NCBI RefSeq assembly: GCF_963682185.1
Contig: NZ_OY821667.1
Location: 3,175,501 to 3,239,500, forward strand
From: an uncultured Cohaesibacter sp.
GTDB taxonomy: Bacteria; Pseudomonadota; Alphaproteobacteria; Rhizobiales; Cohaesibacteraceae
DNA length: 64,000 nucleotides
Reading direction: 5' to 3'
Shown here: piece after piece, positions 8,310 to 16,403 of the stretch
Layout: each line of letters begins with the position of its first letter
Numbering within the stretch: position 1 is the first letter of the stretch
Notes under the pieces: model-generated
What the model saw: only the letters and a program-made list of their open reading frames with translations
Told to the model about the DNA's origin: nothing
The model's database searches: none
Made by a program: the position numbers and the translations under genes

Positions 8310-9266
8310 ATGTTCAAATGGGGTGGAACTCTCCTCGCAGCCGCTGCTGTTGTTGCAACAGCAGGCTTGGCACAAGCCGAAACGCGCGTAACCTACAAAT
8401 CTGCCAAGACCTCTTCATCCTACTACCAGATGGGTGTTCAGATCGCAGAAGCCATCAAGGCTGGTACCGACGGCGATATCATCGTCACGGTCGAAGAAAG
8501 TCAGGGCTCTGTGCAGAATGTCATGGAAGTGCGCGGCCGTGGCGCCGACTATGTCTTCACCACGCCTCCGGCTCTGGTCGGCCTTGCGCAGGCAGGCAAA
8601 GGCGCTTTTGAAGGCAAGACGAGCCCGAAATTCGCTGACATCCGTGCGCTCTTCCCGATCCCGAGCCTGACGATGCATTTCGTTGTTTCCAAAGACAGCG
8701 GCATTACGGATTTCGCTGGTATGGAAGGCAAATCCATTCTGCTTGGCAAGGGCTCTTTTGGTGCGCGCGAAGGGGAAAAATATCTCAAGCTGTTCGGCCT
8801 TGAAGGCAAGATCGATCTGGCCGAAGTGGAACTGTCCAACGCAGTGCCGGCTCTGAAGAATGGCCAGATTGACGGCTTTGTCACCTCCGGTTCCTATCCG
8901 GCACCGAACGTGGTGGAAGCTGCCGCATCCACTGATGTAACCATCCTGTCCCTTTCCGAAGAGCAGATCGCCAAGACCAAACGCGCCAAGCTGGTTATTC
9001 CGGCCGGAACCTATGCCGGGCAGGACACGGACGTTGAAACCACCTCTCTGCCGGTTGTTGCCTACGCAACCGCAGCCATGGATGAAGCCACCGCTTATGA
9101 ACTCACCAAGACCTTCTGGGAACAGAAAGCCAAGATGAGTGAAACCGCGCCATGGTGGAAGGGTGTCAACAAGGCACTGATGAGCAACATCACCACCAAG
9201 CTGCATCCCGGCGCCGTAAAATACTACAAGGAAGCCGGTTTCGAGCTTACCGAAAGCCAGATGTAA
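8310..9266 (+). CDS. TAXI-family TRAP transporter solute receptor
   Basis: A 318-residue periplasmic binding protein. A signal peptide (about 1-23, ending GLAQAE) precedes a TAXI-type fold that contains YYQMG near the N-terminus and LLGKGSFG in the middle. TAXI receptors deliver organic or amino acids to fused DctQM permeases, and exactly such a permease follows. The ATG at 8310 is favoured over the upstream open frame because GGGAGGAAA lies just before it and the signal peptide begins there. The ligand is not deducible. Confidence 0.87.
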   Translation: MFKWGGTLLAAAAVVATAGLAQAETRVTYKSAKTSSSYYQMGVQIAEAIKAGTDGDIIVTVEESQGSVQNVMEVRGRGADYVFTTPPALVGLAQAGKGAFEGKTSPKFADIRALFPIPSLTMHFVVSKDSGITDFAGMEGKSILLGKGSFGAREGEKYLKLFGLEGKIDLAEVELSNAVPALKNGQIDGFVTSGSYPAPNVVEAAASTDVTILSLSEEQIAKTKRAKLVIPAGTYAGQDTDVETTSLPVVAYATAAMDEATAYELTKTFWEQKAKMSETAPWWKGVNKALMSNITTKLHPGAVKYYKEAGFELTESQM

Positions 9267-9293
9267 GCCTGTATCTGATCAAGACAAAATGAA

Positions 9294-9315
9294 GCCGTGG
9301 CCCTTTGGTCACGGC
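9294..9315 (+). terminator. Intercistronic hairpin between TRAP receptor and permease
   Basis: GCCGTG (9294-9299) pairs with CACGGC (9310-9315), flanked by AA and CTT. The T-run is broken. Its place between a receptor gene and its permease suits a partial terminator or mRNA-stabilising hairpin that keeps receptor levels above permease levels. Confidence 0.35.
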
Positions 9316-9404
9316 CTTGTTATACCTGCCCTTTAAGGCTCTTGGACCTCCGTAAACCCAAGCGCCATTCAACGATAAGAAACTGATAGAAAAAGAGCCG
9401 TCCC

Positions 9405-11207
9405 ATGATGCAAGCCCCTGAAGTCAAGAGCCTGCCGACCCGTCTGATTGTAACCATGTTGGCAATCGTGCTCGTGGTCTTTCATCTTGGATTGATCTTT
9501 TCCGGTCTGACGCCGAATCTGGTGTCTCGCCCTATCCATATGGCATTGGCGTTGCCATGGATTCTCATCATCGGTGCTCGCGCCGGAGAGGGCAATCGGC
9601 TCTATCGCTATTCTGGCTGGTTGCTCGCTGCTGCCGGTATTGCGGCCTGTCTTTACATCGCGATCAATCAATCCGATCTCATCGACCAATATGGGTTTCT
9701 AGAGGGCAATGGTCAGATTGTCATGGCCGCCGCTCTGATCGTGGTGGTGTTGGAAGCAGCAAGACGCGCCATCGGCTGGCCTCTGCCCATCGTAGCCTTC
9801 CTTGCGCTGATGTATGGCTTGTTCGGTCAATATATCCCCGGTGAATTCGGTCATTCGCCTATGCCGTTGGGCTCTTTTCTGGGAACCCTCACAATCGCGG
9901 AAGGCGGCCTCTGGGGTAGCCTGACAGGTGTTTCCGTTTCGGTGGTTGCCATCTTTGTCATTTTCGGTGCAGTGCTCAATGCTGGCGAAGCCGGGCAGGG
10001 CTTCATGAATGTGGCTGCTGCGGCTGCTGGTCGCCTCACAGGTGGCGGAGCCAAGGTGTCCGTTGTTTCTTCCGCGCTGTTTGGTTCCATTTCCGGCTCG
10101 GCCAGCGCCAATGTAGCCTCTACCGGCGCAATCACGCTGCCAGCCATGACACGCCTTGGTTATCCCAAGCGTCTGGCCGGAGCGGTTGAGGCTGTCGCCT
10201 CTTCGGGCGGCCAGATCATGCCGCCATTGATGGGGGCAGGCGCCTTCGTGATGGTAGAGCTGACCGGAACGCCCTACACCTCGATCATCATGGCGGCGCT
10301 GCTGCCCGCTGTTCTCTATTTCTTTGCCGTGTGGATCGGCATCAATGCCTATGCCACCAAATTCGAGCTGTCCGGCATCGCCGAGGAAGATCGTCCGCCC
10401 TTGCGCGACGTACTGATCACGTCGGCATTCTTTCTAGTGCCTTTCTTCGTGCTTTTGTGGGGCATGTTCGTGGCAGACTATACGCCGCAATATGCCGCGA
10501 GCCTGTCCATTCTGGCAGGCGCTCTCATGTTGCTGATCAACCGCAACCTGAAGGCAGAACCGCGGCAGATCATCCGGCGCTTCGAGATTGCCTTCAATAC
10601 GGCCGCGCGACAGGTTTCCATGATCGCGTCGATCATCCTGTGTGCTTCCATCATCATCGGGGTTCTGTCCGTCACGGGGTTGGGGGTCAAGATCACCTCC
10701 CTTATCCTATCCGGTTCATCAGGTCTGCTTTGGCCGTCCCTGCTGCTGACGGCGCTTGCCTGTCTCGTACTGGGCATGGAAGTGCCCACGACGGCGGCCT
10801 ACGTCATCTGCGTATCTGTCGCGGGGCCAGCGCTGGTTGAATCCGGACTAGAGCCTCTGCAGGCCCATCTCTTTGTCTTTTGGTTTGCTCTGCTTTCCAC
10901 CATAACCCCGCCAGTGTGTGGTGCTGTTTTCATTGCGGCAGGCATGATCGGGGAAGACTGGCTCAAGGTGGCGCTTGCGGCAATGTCCCTTGGCATTGGC
11001 CTCTATATCATCCCCCTTGGCATGATCGCCAACCCTGAGCTGATCGAACTGGGACAGCATCCAATTGAAGCCCTGCTCGTGGCCTGTCAGGTCGGAGCCG
11101 GTCTTGCGGCCATTTCCTATGGACTGATCGCCAATTACCGGTTGCCCCTACGGGTTGGGTTGATCCTTGGCGGGCTATTGATCGTCTTCGTGCGAGCGAT
11201 GTTCTGA
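9405..11207 (+). CDS. TRAP transporter fused DctQM permease
   Basis: A 600-residue, multi-helix membrane protein of the TAXI-associated fused permease type. The N-terminal four-helix DctQ-like part covers about 1-150. The DctM part (about 150-600) shows a Gly/Ser-rich segment, FGSISGSASANVASTGA, and SSGGQIMPPLMGAGAF, both characteristic of this permease class. It uses an ion gradient to import acids captured by the receptor encoded 138 bases upstream. No terminator was identified downstream. The deoR-MFS-receptor-permease order suggests one uptake locus, but no metabolic enzyme is included. Confidence 0.9.
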   Translation: MMQAPEVKSLPTRLIVTMLAIVLVVFHLGLIFSGLTPNLVSRPIHMALALPWILIIGARAGEGNRLYRYSGWLLAAAGIAACLYIAINQSDLIDQYGFLEGNGQIVMAAALIVVVLEAARRAIGWPLPIVAFLALMYGLFGQYIPGEFGHSPMPLGSFLGTLTIAEGGLWGSLTGVSVSVVAIFVIFGAVLNAGEAGQGFMNVAAAAAGRLTGGGAKVSVVSSALFGSISGSASANVASTGAITLPAMTRLGYPKRLAGAVEAVASSGGQIMPPLMGAGAFVMVELTGTPYTSIIMAALLPAVLYFFAVWIGINAYATKFELSGIAEEDRPPLRDVLITSAFFLVPFFVLLWGMFVADYTPQYAASLSILAGALMLLINRNLKAEPRQIIRRFEIAFNTAARQVSMIASIILCASIIIGVLSVTGLGVKITSLILSGSSGLLWPSLLLTALACLVLGMEVPTTAAYVICVSVAGPALVESGLEPLQAHLFVFWFALLSTITPPVCGAVFIAAGMIGEDWLKVALAAMSLGIGLYIIPLGMIANPELIELGQHPIEALLVACQVGAGLAAISYGLIANYRLPLRVGLILGGLLIVFVRAMF

Positions 11208-11397
11208 GAGAAAAATGATGCTTTTTTGACACCTGTCTGTCTAAAAATCAGAACATTTTGAAGGATTTGTGAATATTTTTCCCGAAGAACATGCCGAATA
11301 CTCTTCTTTTTGAGCCAAATTAGACTTTTTATTGATTCTTTGATCGACTTTTGAGCAGTGATTGCGCAAAAAGTGTGCGCTGTTAGTCAAGTCTTAA
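11208..11397. other. Intergenic, AT-rich upstream region of the NSS gene
   Basis: This stretch holds no gene. Several A/T tracts are present (for example ATTTTTCCC near 11273), so a promoter for the NSS transporter is likely here, but no clear -35/-10 pair was identified. Confidence 0.35.
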
Positions 11398-11600
11398 CAA
11401 TTGGGACAGGTCTGTCCAATTGTGGTCGATGGCTGTTCGATGTGCCGCGCAGGGATTTCTCTAAATCAGAGTCCTGTCCGGTTGAGCAGCTTGGTGGAGC
11501 GGCCAGTCCCTGAGGGCTTTCAGGAGAGCCTGACGGGACGGACACGGGCACGCAGCTTGGAGCTGGTGGTCACTATCCCATGTGGGAACAACCATCCGAT
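11398..11600 (+). promoter_or_regulatory. Highly structured 5' leader of the NSS transporter gene
   Basis: Several hairpins follow one another upstream of the NSS start. CAATTGGGACAG (11398-11409) pairs with CTGTCCAATTG (11412-11422). CTCT pairs with AGAG around 11459-11471. TGTCCG (11475-11480) can pair with CGGACA (11539-11544), enclosing CCTGA/TCAGG near 11509-11524. CAGCT/AGCTG (about 11552-11564) and TCCC/GGGA (about 11576-11587) complete the set. The pattern suggests a cis-acting RNA. It does not show the glycine riboswitch core, and no known class was recognised. Confidence 0.3.
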
Positions 11601-11626
11601 AAAAATGCTTTGGGAAGAAATCAACA

Positions 11627-12967
11627 ATGAGTGCCAAACGCGAACACTGGGGCTCCCGCCTCGGTTTCATCATGGCGACAGCGGGATCAGCTGTTGGCCT
11701 TGGAAATATCTGGAAGTTCCCTTATATGGCTGGCGACAACGGGGGAGCGGCCTTCATCATCATCTATCTGGCTCTGGTCTTTAGCATTGGCCTTTCTGTC
11801 CTTCTGGCCGAAATCATGATCGGCCGGGCGAGCCAGTCTGATGCCGTGAACGCCTTTAAAAAGCTGGGGCCGGGCTTCTTTTCTATCGTCGGTTATATGG
11901 GCATCGCCGCCGCTTTCATGATCCTGTCCTTCTATTGCGTCGTCGCAGGCTGGACCATTGATTATGTCATCAAGTTTGCCAGCGGCGCCTTCTCTGGCAT
12001 GGATGCGGACGCATTGGGGCGGGCTTTTGGCGGTTTTATCTCTGACCCGGTCCAGCCGATCATCTATCAGGCCATCTTTGTTGCCCTGACGGTCATGGTC
12101 GTGCTTGGCGGCGTTGCCAATGGCATTGAACGGGCAGGCAAGATCTTGATGCCGATCCTGTTCCTCATCCTGATTGCCTTGGTTATCCGTTCGGTCACGC
12201 TGCCGGGCGCAGAAAAAGGACTTGCCTTCTTCCTTGCTCCTGATTTTTCCAAGATCACCGGCGACACTATCATGGCGGCGCTCGGGCAGGCCTTTTTCTC
12301 CCTGTCTCTGGGCATGGGCGCCATCCTGACCTACGGCTCCTATCTGGATGGGGAAGCCAATTTGGGCAAATCCGCCTGGCAGGTGACGTTCCTTGACACA
12401 TCTGTTGCCATTCTGGCCGGTCTTGCCATTTTGCCTGCCGTCTTTGCTTTCGGCATGGACCCGGGCGCAGGGCCAGGCCTGACCTTTGTCACGCTGCCTG
12501 CTGTCTTCATGTCGATGCCGGGTGGCATCTTCTTTGGCACGCTCTTCTTCCTGCTGCTGACGATTGCGGCCCTGACCAGCTCCATTTCGCTGTTGGAGCC
12601 GCTTGTCGCCTACTTCTCGTCAAAGGGCTACACCCGCAAGCAGATCACGGTTACCTCTGGCTTCCTGTCCTTCCTTCTGGGCATTCCCTGCTCGCTGGCG
12701 ATGGGCATTTGGGGAGATTTTACCATCTTCGGAAAGAATTTCTTCGATCTGATGGATTTCCTGACCTCGAACATCATTCTACCAATCGGCGGCTTCCTGA
12801 TTGCCATCTTTGTTGGCTGGGTCGTTACCCCGCGTGCTCTCAAGGAAGTGTGTGGTGATGATGCGCCTGGCCTGTTGGCCAAGACCTGGATCTTCATTCT
12901 GCGCTTCATCGCGCCTGTTGCGATCCTGCTGATTCTGCTGTCTGGTCTCGGGCTTCTGGGGGGCTGA
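11627..12967 (+). CDS. Sodium-dependent NSS-family amino acid transporter
   Basis: A 446-residue neurotransmitter:sodium symporter homologue. The hallmark TM1 segment GSAVGLGNIWKFPY is complete, including the unwound helix that holds Na+ and substrate. GGAAF and the TM6 region SLGMGAILTYGSY follow. About 11-12 helices are expected, and the length resembles bacterial MhsT-type transporters. Substrates in bacteria are usually hydrophobic or aromatic amino acids. GGGAAG precedes the ATG. The gene is monocistronic, with a structured leader and its own terminator. Confidence 0.92.
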   Translation: MSAKREHWGSRLGFIMATAGSAVGLGNIWKFPYMAGDNGGAAFIIIYLALVFSIGLSVLLAEIMIGRASQSDAVNAFKKLGPGFFSIVGYMGIAAAFMILSFYCVVAGWTIDYVIKFASGAFSGMDADALGRAFGGFISDPVQPIIYQAIFVALTVMVVLGGVANGIERAGKILMPILFLILIALVIRSVTLPGAEKGLAFFLAPDFSKITGDTIMAALGQAFFSLSLGMGAILTYGSYLDGEANLGKSAWQVTFLDTSVAILAGLAILPAVFAFGMDPGAGPGLTFVTLPAVFMSMPGGIFFGTLFFLLLTIAALTSSISLLEPLVAYFSSKGYTRKQITVTSGFLSFLLGIPCSLAMGIWGDFTIFGKNFFDLMDFLTSNIILPIGGFLIAIFVGWVVTPRALKEVCGDDAPGLLAKTWIFILRFIAPVAILLILLSGLGLLGG

Positions 12968-12997
12968 GACTGATCAAAAACTGCGTAATGAATGATG

Positions 12998-13025
12998 AAA
13001 GGCGGACTGAAAAGTCCGCCTTTTT
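12998..13025 (+). terminator. Rho-independent terminator of the NSS gene
   Basis: GGCGGACT (13001-13008) and AGTCCGCC (13013-13020) form a perfect stem with a GAAA loop, preceded by AAA and followed by TTTTT. It lies 30 bases after the NSS stop codon. Confidence 0.9.
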
Positions 13026-13190
13026 ACGTTTTGGCCTGTCATTAGATGCCAATAATCGCCAGTGGTTTCTCTACCGATTGCTGCGCTGTTGGTCTAAATC
13101 GACAAAAAGTCTTCGTATAATTGTCACATGACCGATATATGAGTTTGATCGCGCCTCTATAGGGAGGCGGTCTGGACCGGAGTTTCATGC

Positions 13191-14075
13191 ATGTCCTCTC
13201 GTAGACATGTCGCGCGTGACATAACCTATGCCTATTCTGCGGAAACAAGACGGGGCCGCGCCATTATCAAGCTGCTGGAAAACACAACCGGACGCTTGCA
13301 GCTGATCAAACGTGCCGATGGCTATGAACGTGAAGTCGCTGCTGGTCGGGATTTCTGGGAAGTGATGGTCGAGTGCTACGGGCTTTCGCTGGATGTGATC
13401 GGCGGGCACCTGAGCAACATTCCGCGCAGCGGTCCACTCATCCTCATCGCCAACCATCCCTATGGCATTCTGGATGGTCTGATGATGGGGCATATCCTGT
13501 CTGAATTACGCGGAGATTTCCGCATTCTGGCCCATAAGGTCTTCCGCAAGGCCGATGACATCAACCGCATCATTTTGCCCATTTCCTTTGAAGACACCAA
13601 GGATGCCGTGCGGCAGAATATCGAAACCCGCAAAACCGCATTGCACTATCTCGGGGATGGCGGTGCAATCGGCATTTTTCCCGGCGGGACGGTGAGCACT
13701 GCCGCCAAGCCGTTCTCCCGTCCCATGGACCCCAACTGGCGTGGCTTTACCGCTCGCATGATCGGCAAATCGGACGCCACCGTGGTGCCGATCTTCTTTG
13801 ATGGGCACACCTCGCGCCTGTTCCAGATCGCCAGCCATATGCACTACACCTTGCGCATGGGGCTGTTGATCAAGGAATTCAGGAAAAGGGTCGACACACC
13901 GGTCAAGGTTGTGGTTGGCGAACCGATCGGGCGCGACGTGCTTGATCCCCTGTCCAAGGACAGCAAGGCACTGATGCGCTATTTGCGCGAAGCCACCTAT
14001 TCTCTTTCCCCCAACCCGCTGGAAGCCTGCGAGGTGGGGTTCGAATTCGAAGAAAAATACAGGCTCCGCGCCTGA
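13191..14075 (+). CDS. Lysophospholipid acyltransferase family protein
   Basis: A 294-residue PlsC-like acyltransferase. The catalytic block reads NHPYGILDG at residues 88-96, an H-x5-D spacing (His89, Asp95) rather than the classic H-x4-D. The second block is FPGGTVST (163-170) in place of FPEGTRS. This pattern recalls the hemolysin-like and ornithine-lipid acyltransferase branch in rhizobia. It probably transfers an acyl chain from acyl-ACP to a lyso-lipid at the cytoplasmic membrane. No long membrane helix is evident. A GGAG site lies 9 bases before the ATG. It is convergent with the DUF1176 gene. Confidence 0.8.
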   Translation: MSSRRHVARDITYAYSAETRRGRAIIKLLENTTGRLQLIKRADGYEREVAAGRDFWEVMVECYGLSLDVIGGHLSNIPRSGPLILIANHPYGILDGLMMGHILSELRGDFRILAHKVFRKADDINRIILPISFEDTKDAVRQNIETRKTALHYLGDGGAIGIFPGGTVSTAAKPFSRPMDPNWRGFTARMIGKSDATVVPIFFDGHTSRLFQIASHMHYTLRMGLLIKEFRKRVDTPVKVVVGEPIGRDVLDPLSKDSKALMRYLREATYSLSPNPLEACEVGFEFEEKYRLRA

Positions 14076-14137
14076 ATACACACTTTTGCGGCTCTCTGCG
14101 GTAAGCCAAGAGGGCTCATGCTGGTCTCAGGTGCAGC

Positions 14138-15259
14138 TCATCGCGCCGTATAGACAAGCGGGAATTGTCGGGCACTGGTCTCAACGCCATCGCACGTTTG
14201 CTTCTCGCGATATTCCAACAGGAAGAATTCCAGAGCCTCCCCTTCCACCGAGCGCAGCTGATAGGCTTCGAAGCTGCCGCAGCTGCCATCCCCATCATAA
14301 TATTCCGAGGTGACCGTGCCGTTTGCGGCATTCATCTGCGGATTGCGGATCTCGTGGTTGTCTTTTCGAGAGCCTATGCCGGGAAGAGCAGGGAAGGGCA
14401 GTACGGTGGCATAATCCGCATTGTCATTCATGCTGACCACATAGGTAGAGCTTCCCGCATGAGCATAGAGGTTGCAGGGCACTTCCCACAGCGTGACAGC
14501 ATCGCTGATGGCATAATGGGCGCCAAAGCCGGCTGTCTGCTCCATGTCACATTCCGGTGCGTCTCGACGGATGGCATTGCGTACGCCGCGGGGCACAGCA
14601 TCGAGCTGGTCAAAGGACACCGCGTCTCCCAGAGGCACCGGATCACCGAAGGGCGGATCGACCTGAATGGTTCTGTTGCTTGCGGTCTGGTTGGGCTGGG
14701 GTTGCTGGCTTGCCTGACTTTGCTCTGGCTGCTGCGGACAGAAAATGCCTCCCTTGACGGAGATAATGAAAGGATAATGCTTGTTGCGCGTAATGGTCAG
14801 CTTGGCGCGGTCCACAACGATTGAGCCGCCAGATACATGCTGATCCAGAACCTCCACAAGTGTTGTGTAGGTGCCCTTGGAGGTGCGATAGAGCCGCAAG
14901 GGCTCCAACGCCTGCCCACCACTTGTGCCTTTATCCTGCCGTTGGAACTCATAGACGGTCTTGCCCACTTTCATCCATGCTGGCAACTCTTCCCCATCAT
15001 TGAAAGGCGCATAGAAAACATAGGCATATTTGTCGGTCTGAGGATTTTTGTTGGCCTGCCAGAAGGCCAGATGGCAACCGTTGTGGCCTTCAATGACATT
15101 CTGCCCGAACAGCCGCAAATCAATATCGGAGCCGTCATCCGCCGCTTGAGCGTTCCCGCCGGATAGCGCGAGCAGAACTGCGACACATAGACCGAGCCAA
15201 TGTCTTTTATGAGTGTTCTGTAAGGATTGGATCAAGGAAACGGACTGTCGCAAGGCCAT
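14138..15259 (-). CDS. DUF1176 domain-containing exported protein
   Basis: A 373-residue secreted protein. The signal peptide (about 1-40) has a basic start, a hydrophobic core VAVLLALSGG and an AQAAD cleavage region. The rest matches DUF1176, with six or more cysteines, a conserved ECD motif, VLPFPALPG and a DGDGSCG loop near the C-terminus. A Gln/Pro/Ser-rich linker (about 176-192) separates two halves. The function of the family is unknown; periplasmic or surface location is inferred. CCGGAG precedes the start. No operon partner is apparent. Confidence 0.8.
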   Translation of the reverse strand: MALRQSVSLIQSLQNTHKRHWLGLCVAVLLALSGGNAQAADDGSDIDLRLFGQNVIEGHNGCHLAFWQANKNPQTDKYAYVFYAPFNDGEELPAWMKVGKTVYEFQRQDKGTSGGQALEPLRLYRTSKGTYTTLVEVLDQHVSGGSIVVDRAKLTITRNKHYPFIISVKGGIFCPQQPEQSQASQQPQPNQTASNRTIQVDPPFGDPVPLGDAVSFDQLDAVPRGVRNAIRRDAPECDMEQTAGFGAHYAISDAVTLWEVPCNLYAHAGSSTYVVSMNDNADYATVLPFPALPGIGSRKDNHEIRNPQMNAANGTVTSEYYDGDGSCGSFEAYQLRSVEGEALEFFLLEYREKQTCDGVETSARQFPLVYTAR

Positions 15260-15376
15260 GGTGTTCTCCGGCGAAGAATAAAGAAAAGTATATGGTCGCG
15301 ATGCTAGGTGAAAAGCCCAATGGGGTCCAGCAGCCTTTTGGGATCATCCGGTGGGTAGACTGTAGCGGAAGACATA

Positions 15377-15407
15377 AGAAAAGGCCGGAGAAATGTCTTC
15401 CGGCCTT
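15377..15407 (-). terminator. Rho-independent terminator of eda
   Basis: AAGGCCGGA (15381-15389) and TCCGGCCTT (15399-15407) form a 9-bp stem. Reading leftward, it ends in TTTTCTT. It lies 32 bases past the eda stop codon. Confidence 0.82.
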
Positions 15408-15438
15408 CACATGCTTTGTCTGCTTGGATGAGCAAAGA

Positions 15439-16086
15439 TCAAACGGCGGTGCGCCACTGTCTGCCCAGATTGGCAGCATTGCGGGCGCGACGTCCGATTT
15501 CATGCCAGTCTTTGGCGCGCACCAGATCAACAGGGGCAATCCAGCTACCACCGATGGCAAAGACATTGTCTTCGATGAGATAATCATCGGCTGTATCGGA
15601 GGTGATGCCACCCGTCGGGCAGAAGGAAATATCGCTCACCGGGCCGGAAATCGCGCGCACCATGGGAACACCGCCCACAATGCTGGCCGGAAAAAGCTTC
15701 TGCTCCATGAAACCAACCTCTCTGAGGGTCATGATCTCGGATAGGGTGGAGGCGCCGGGCAAAAAGGGCCAATCATTGAGCTTGAGGGCCTGTAGCAGCC
15801 TTTCAGATACGCCGGGCGACACGCCGAACCAGCCACCAGCCGATTGGGCTGCGTTGAGCTGCATTTCCGTGAGAATGGATCCGACGCCGATCACAGCGCC
15901 TTCTACCTGATTGGCGATAATTTCGATGGCTCTGAGAGCCTCATGACTGCGCAGCGTCACTTCCAGTACAGGCAGGCCGTTATCGACAAGGCACTGCGCC
16001 AGAGGTTGGGCATCATCGGCATTCTCGATCACAAGAACCGGAATAACCTTTGTTCCCGAAAAAAGCGGGGAGACTTTTGGATGTAT
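15439..16086 (-). CDS. eda: KDPG/KHG aldolase with no ordinary start codon
   Basis: A class I aldolase that cleaves 2-keto-3-deoxy-6-phosphogluconate to pyruvate and glyceraldehyde 3-phosphate. Visible family marks are VLEVTLRS with the catalytic Glu and Arg, the Schiff-base Lys in QKLFPAS, CPTGGI and the IGGSW phosphate site. The homologous N-terminus (KVIPVLVIENADD) extends in frame upstream of the first GTG at 16032, but between that GTG and the upstream stop no ATG, GTG or TTG occurs. An ATA at 16084-16086, six bases after AAGGGA, gives 215 residues, the normal length. Either an AUA start or a damaged start codon is therefore likely. It acts downstream of the hexuronate enzymes encoded above it, but a hairpin at 16335-16365 may separate it transcriptionally. 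Confidence 0.8.
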   Translation of the reverse strand: MHPKVSPLFSGTKVIPVLVIENADDAQPLAQCLVDNGLPVLEVTLRSHEALRAIEIIANQVEGAVIGVGSILTEMQLNAAQSAGGWFGVSPGVSERLLQALKLNDWPFLPGASTLSEIMTLREVGFMEQKLFPASIVGGVPMVRAISGPVSDISFCPTGGITSDTADDYLIEDNVFAIGGSWIAPVDLVRAKDWHEIGRRARNAANLGRQWRTAV

Positions 16087-16334
16087 GGTATATCCCTTAT
16101 GGTTTTCGTTAGAAGGATTTACAATCGAAGCATCATGACAGATGAACTTGATGTCTGATCATCTTCTACCTGTGTAGAAAGATCGAATTCTGTTCCTTTG
16201 ATTGGCTCTTTCTTTGTGGCTTTTGCTGTGTGCGTTTCCTCTTGATTTGAATTTATATCACAATTGAAGCAACTCTGCTGCATTTCCAGAAAATGGCGTT
16301 AATGATTTATCGCATCTTTTTGTTCCAGATATGC
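16087..16334. other. Intergenic upstream region of eda
   Basis: AT-rich spacer between the uxaC terminator and the aldolase gene. It probably contains the aldolase promoter. No TTGGTNNACCAA operator was found here, so eda may be regulated differently from the rest of the locus. Confidence 0.35.
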
Positions 16335-16365
16335 AAAAGTCCGGCGGATATCAATCCGTCGGACT
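16335..16365 (-). terminator. Terminator-like hairpin after uxaC
   Basis: AGTCCGGCGGAT (16338-16349) and ATCCGTCGGACT (16354-16365) pair over 12 positions with one G/T mismatch and a 4-base loop. On the minus strand the stem is followed by TTTTG, so termination may be partial. Confidence 0.6.
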
Positions 16366-16403
16366 ATTTGATTGTGTCATCACAATGCTATCAGCGCCAA
16401 GTC

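Noticed and set aside
11398-11600. Glycine riboswitch upstream of the NSS transporter
   Set aside because: The conserved glycine aptamer core was not found, although the region is structured.
11401-11784. 127-codon frame in the NSS leader
   Set aside because: Overlaps the start of the NSS gene in another frame and the translated product is not protein-like; the structured RNA explains the region better.
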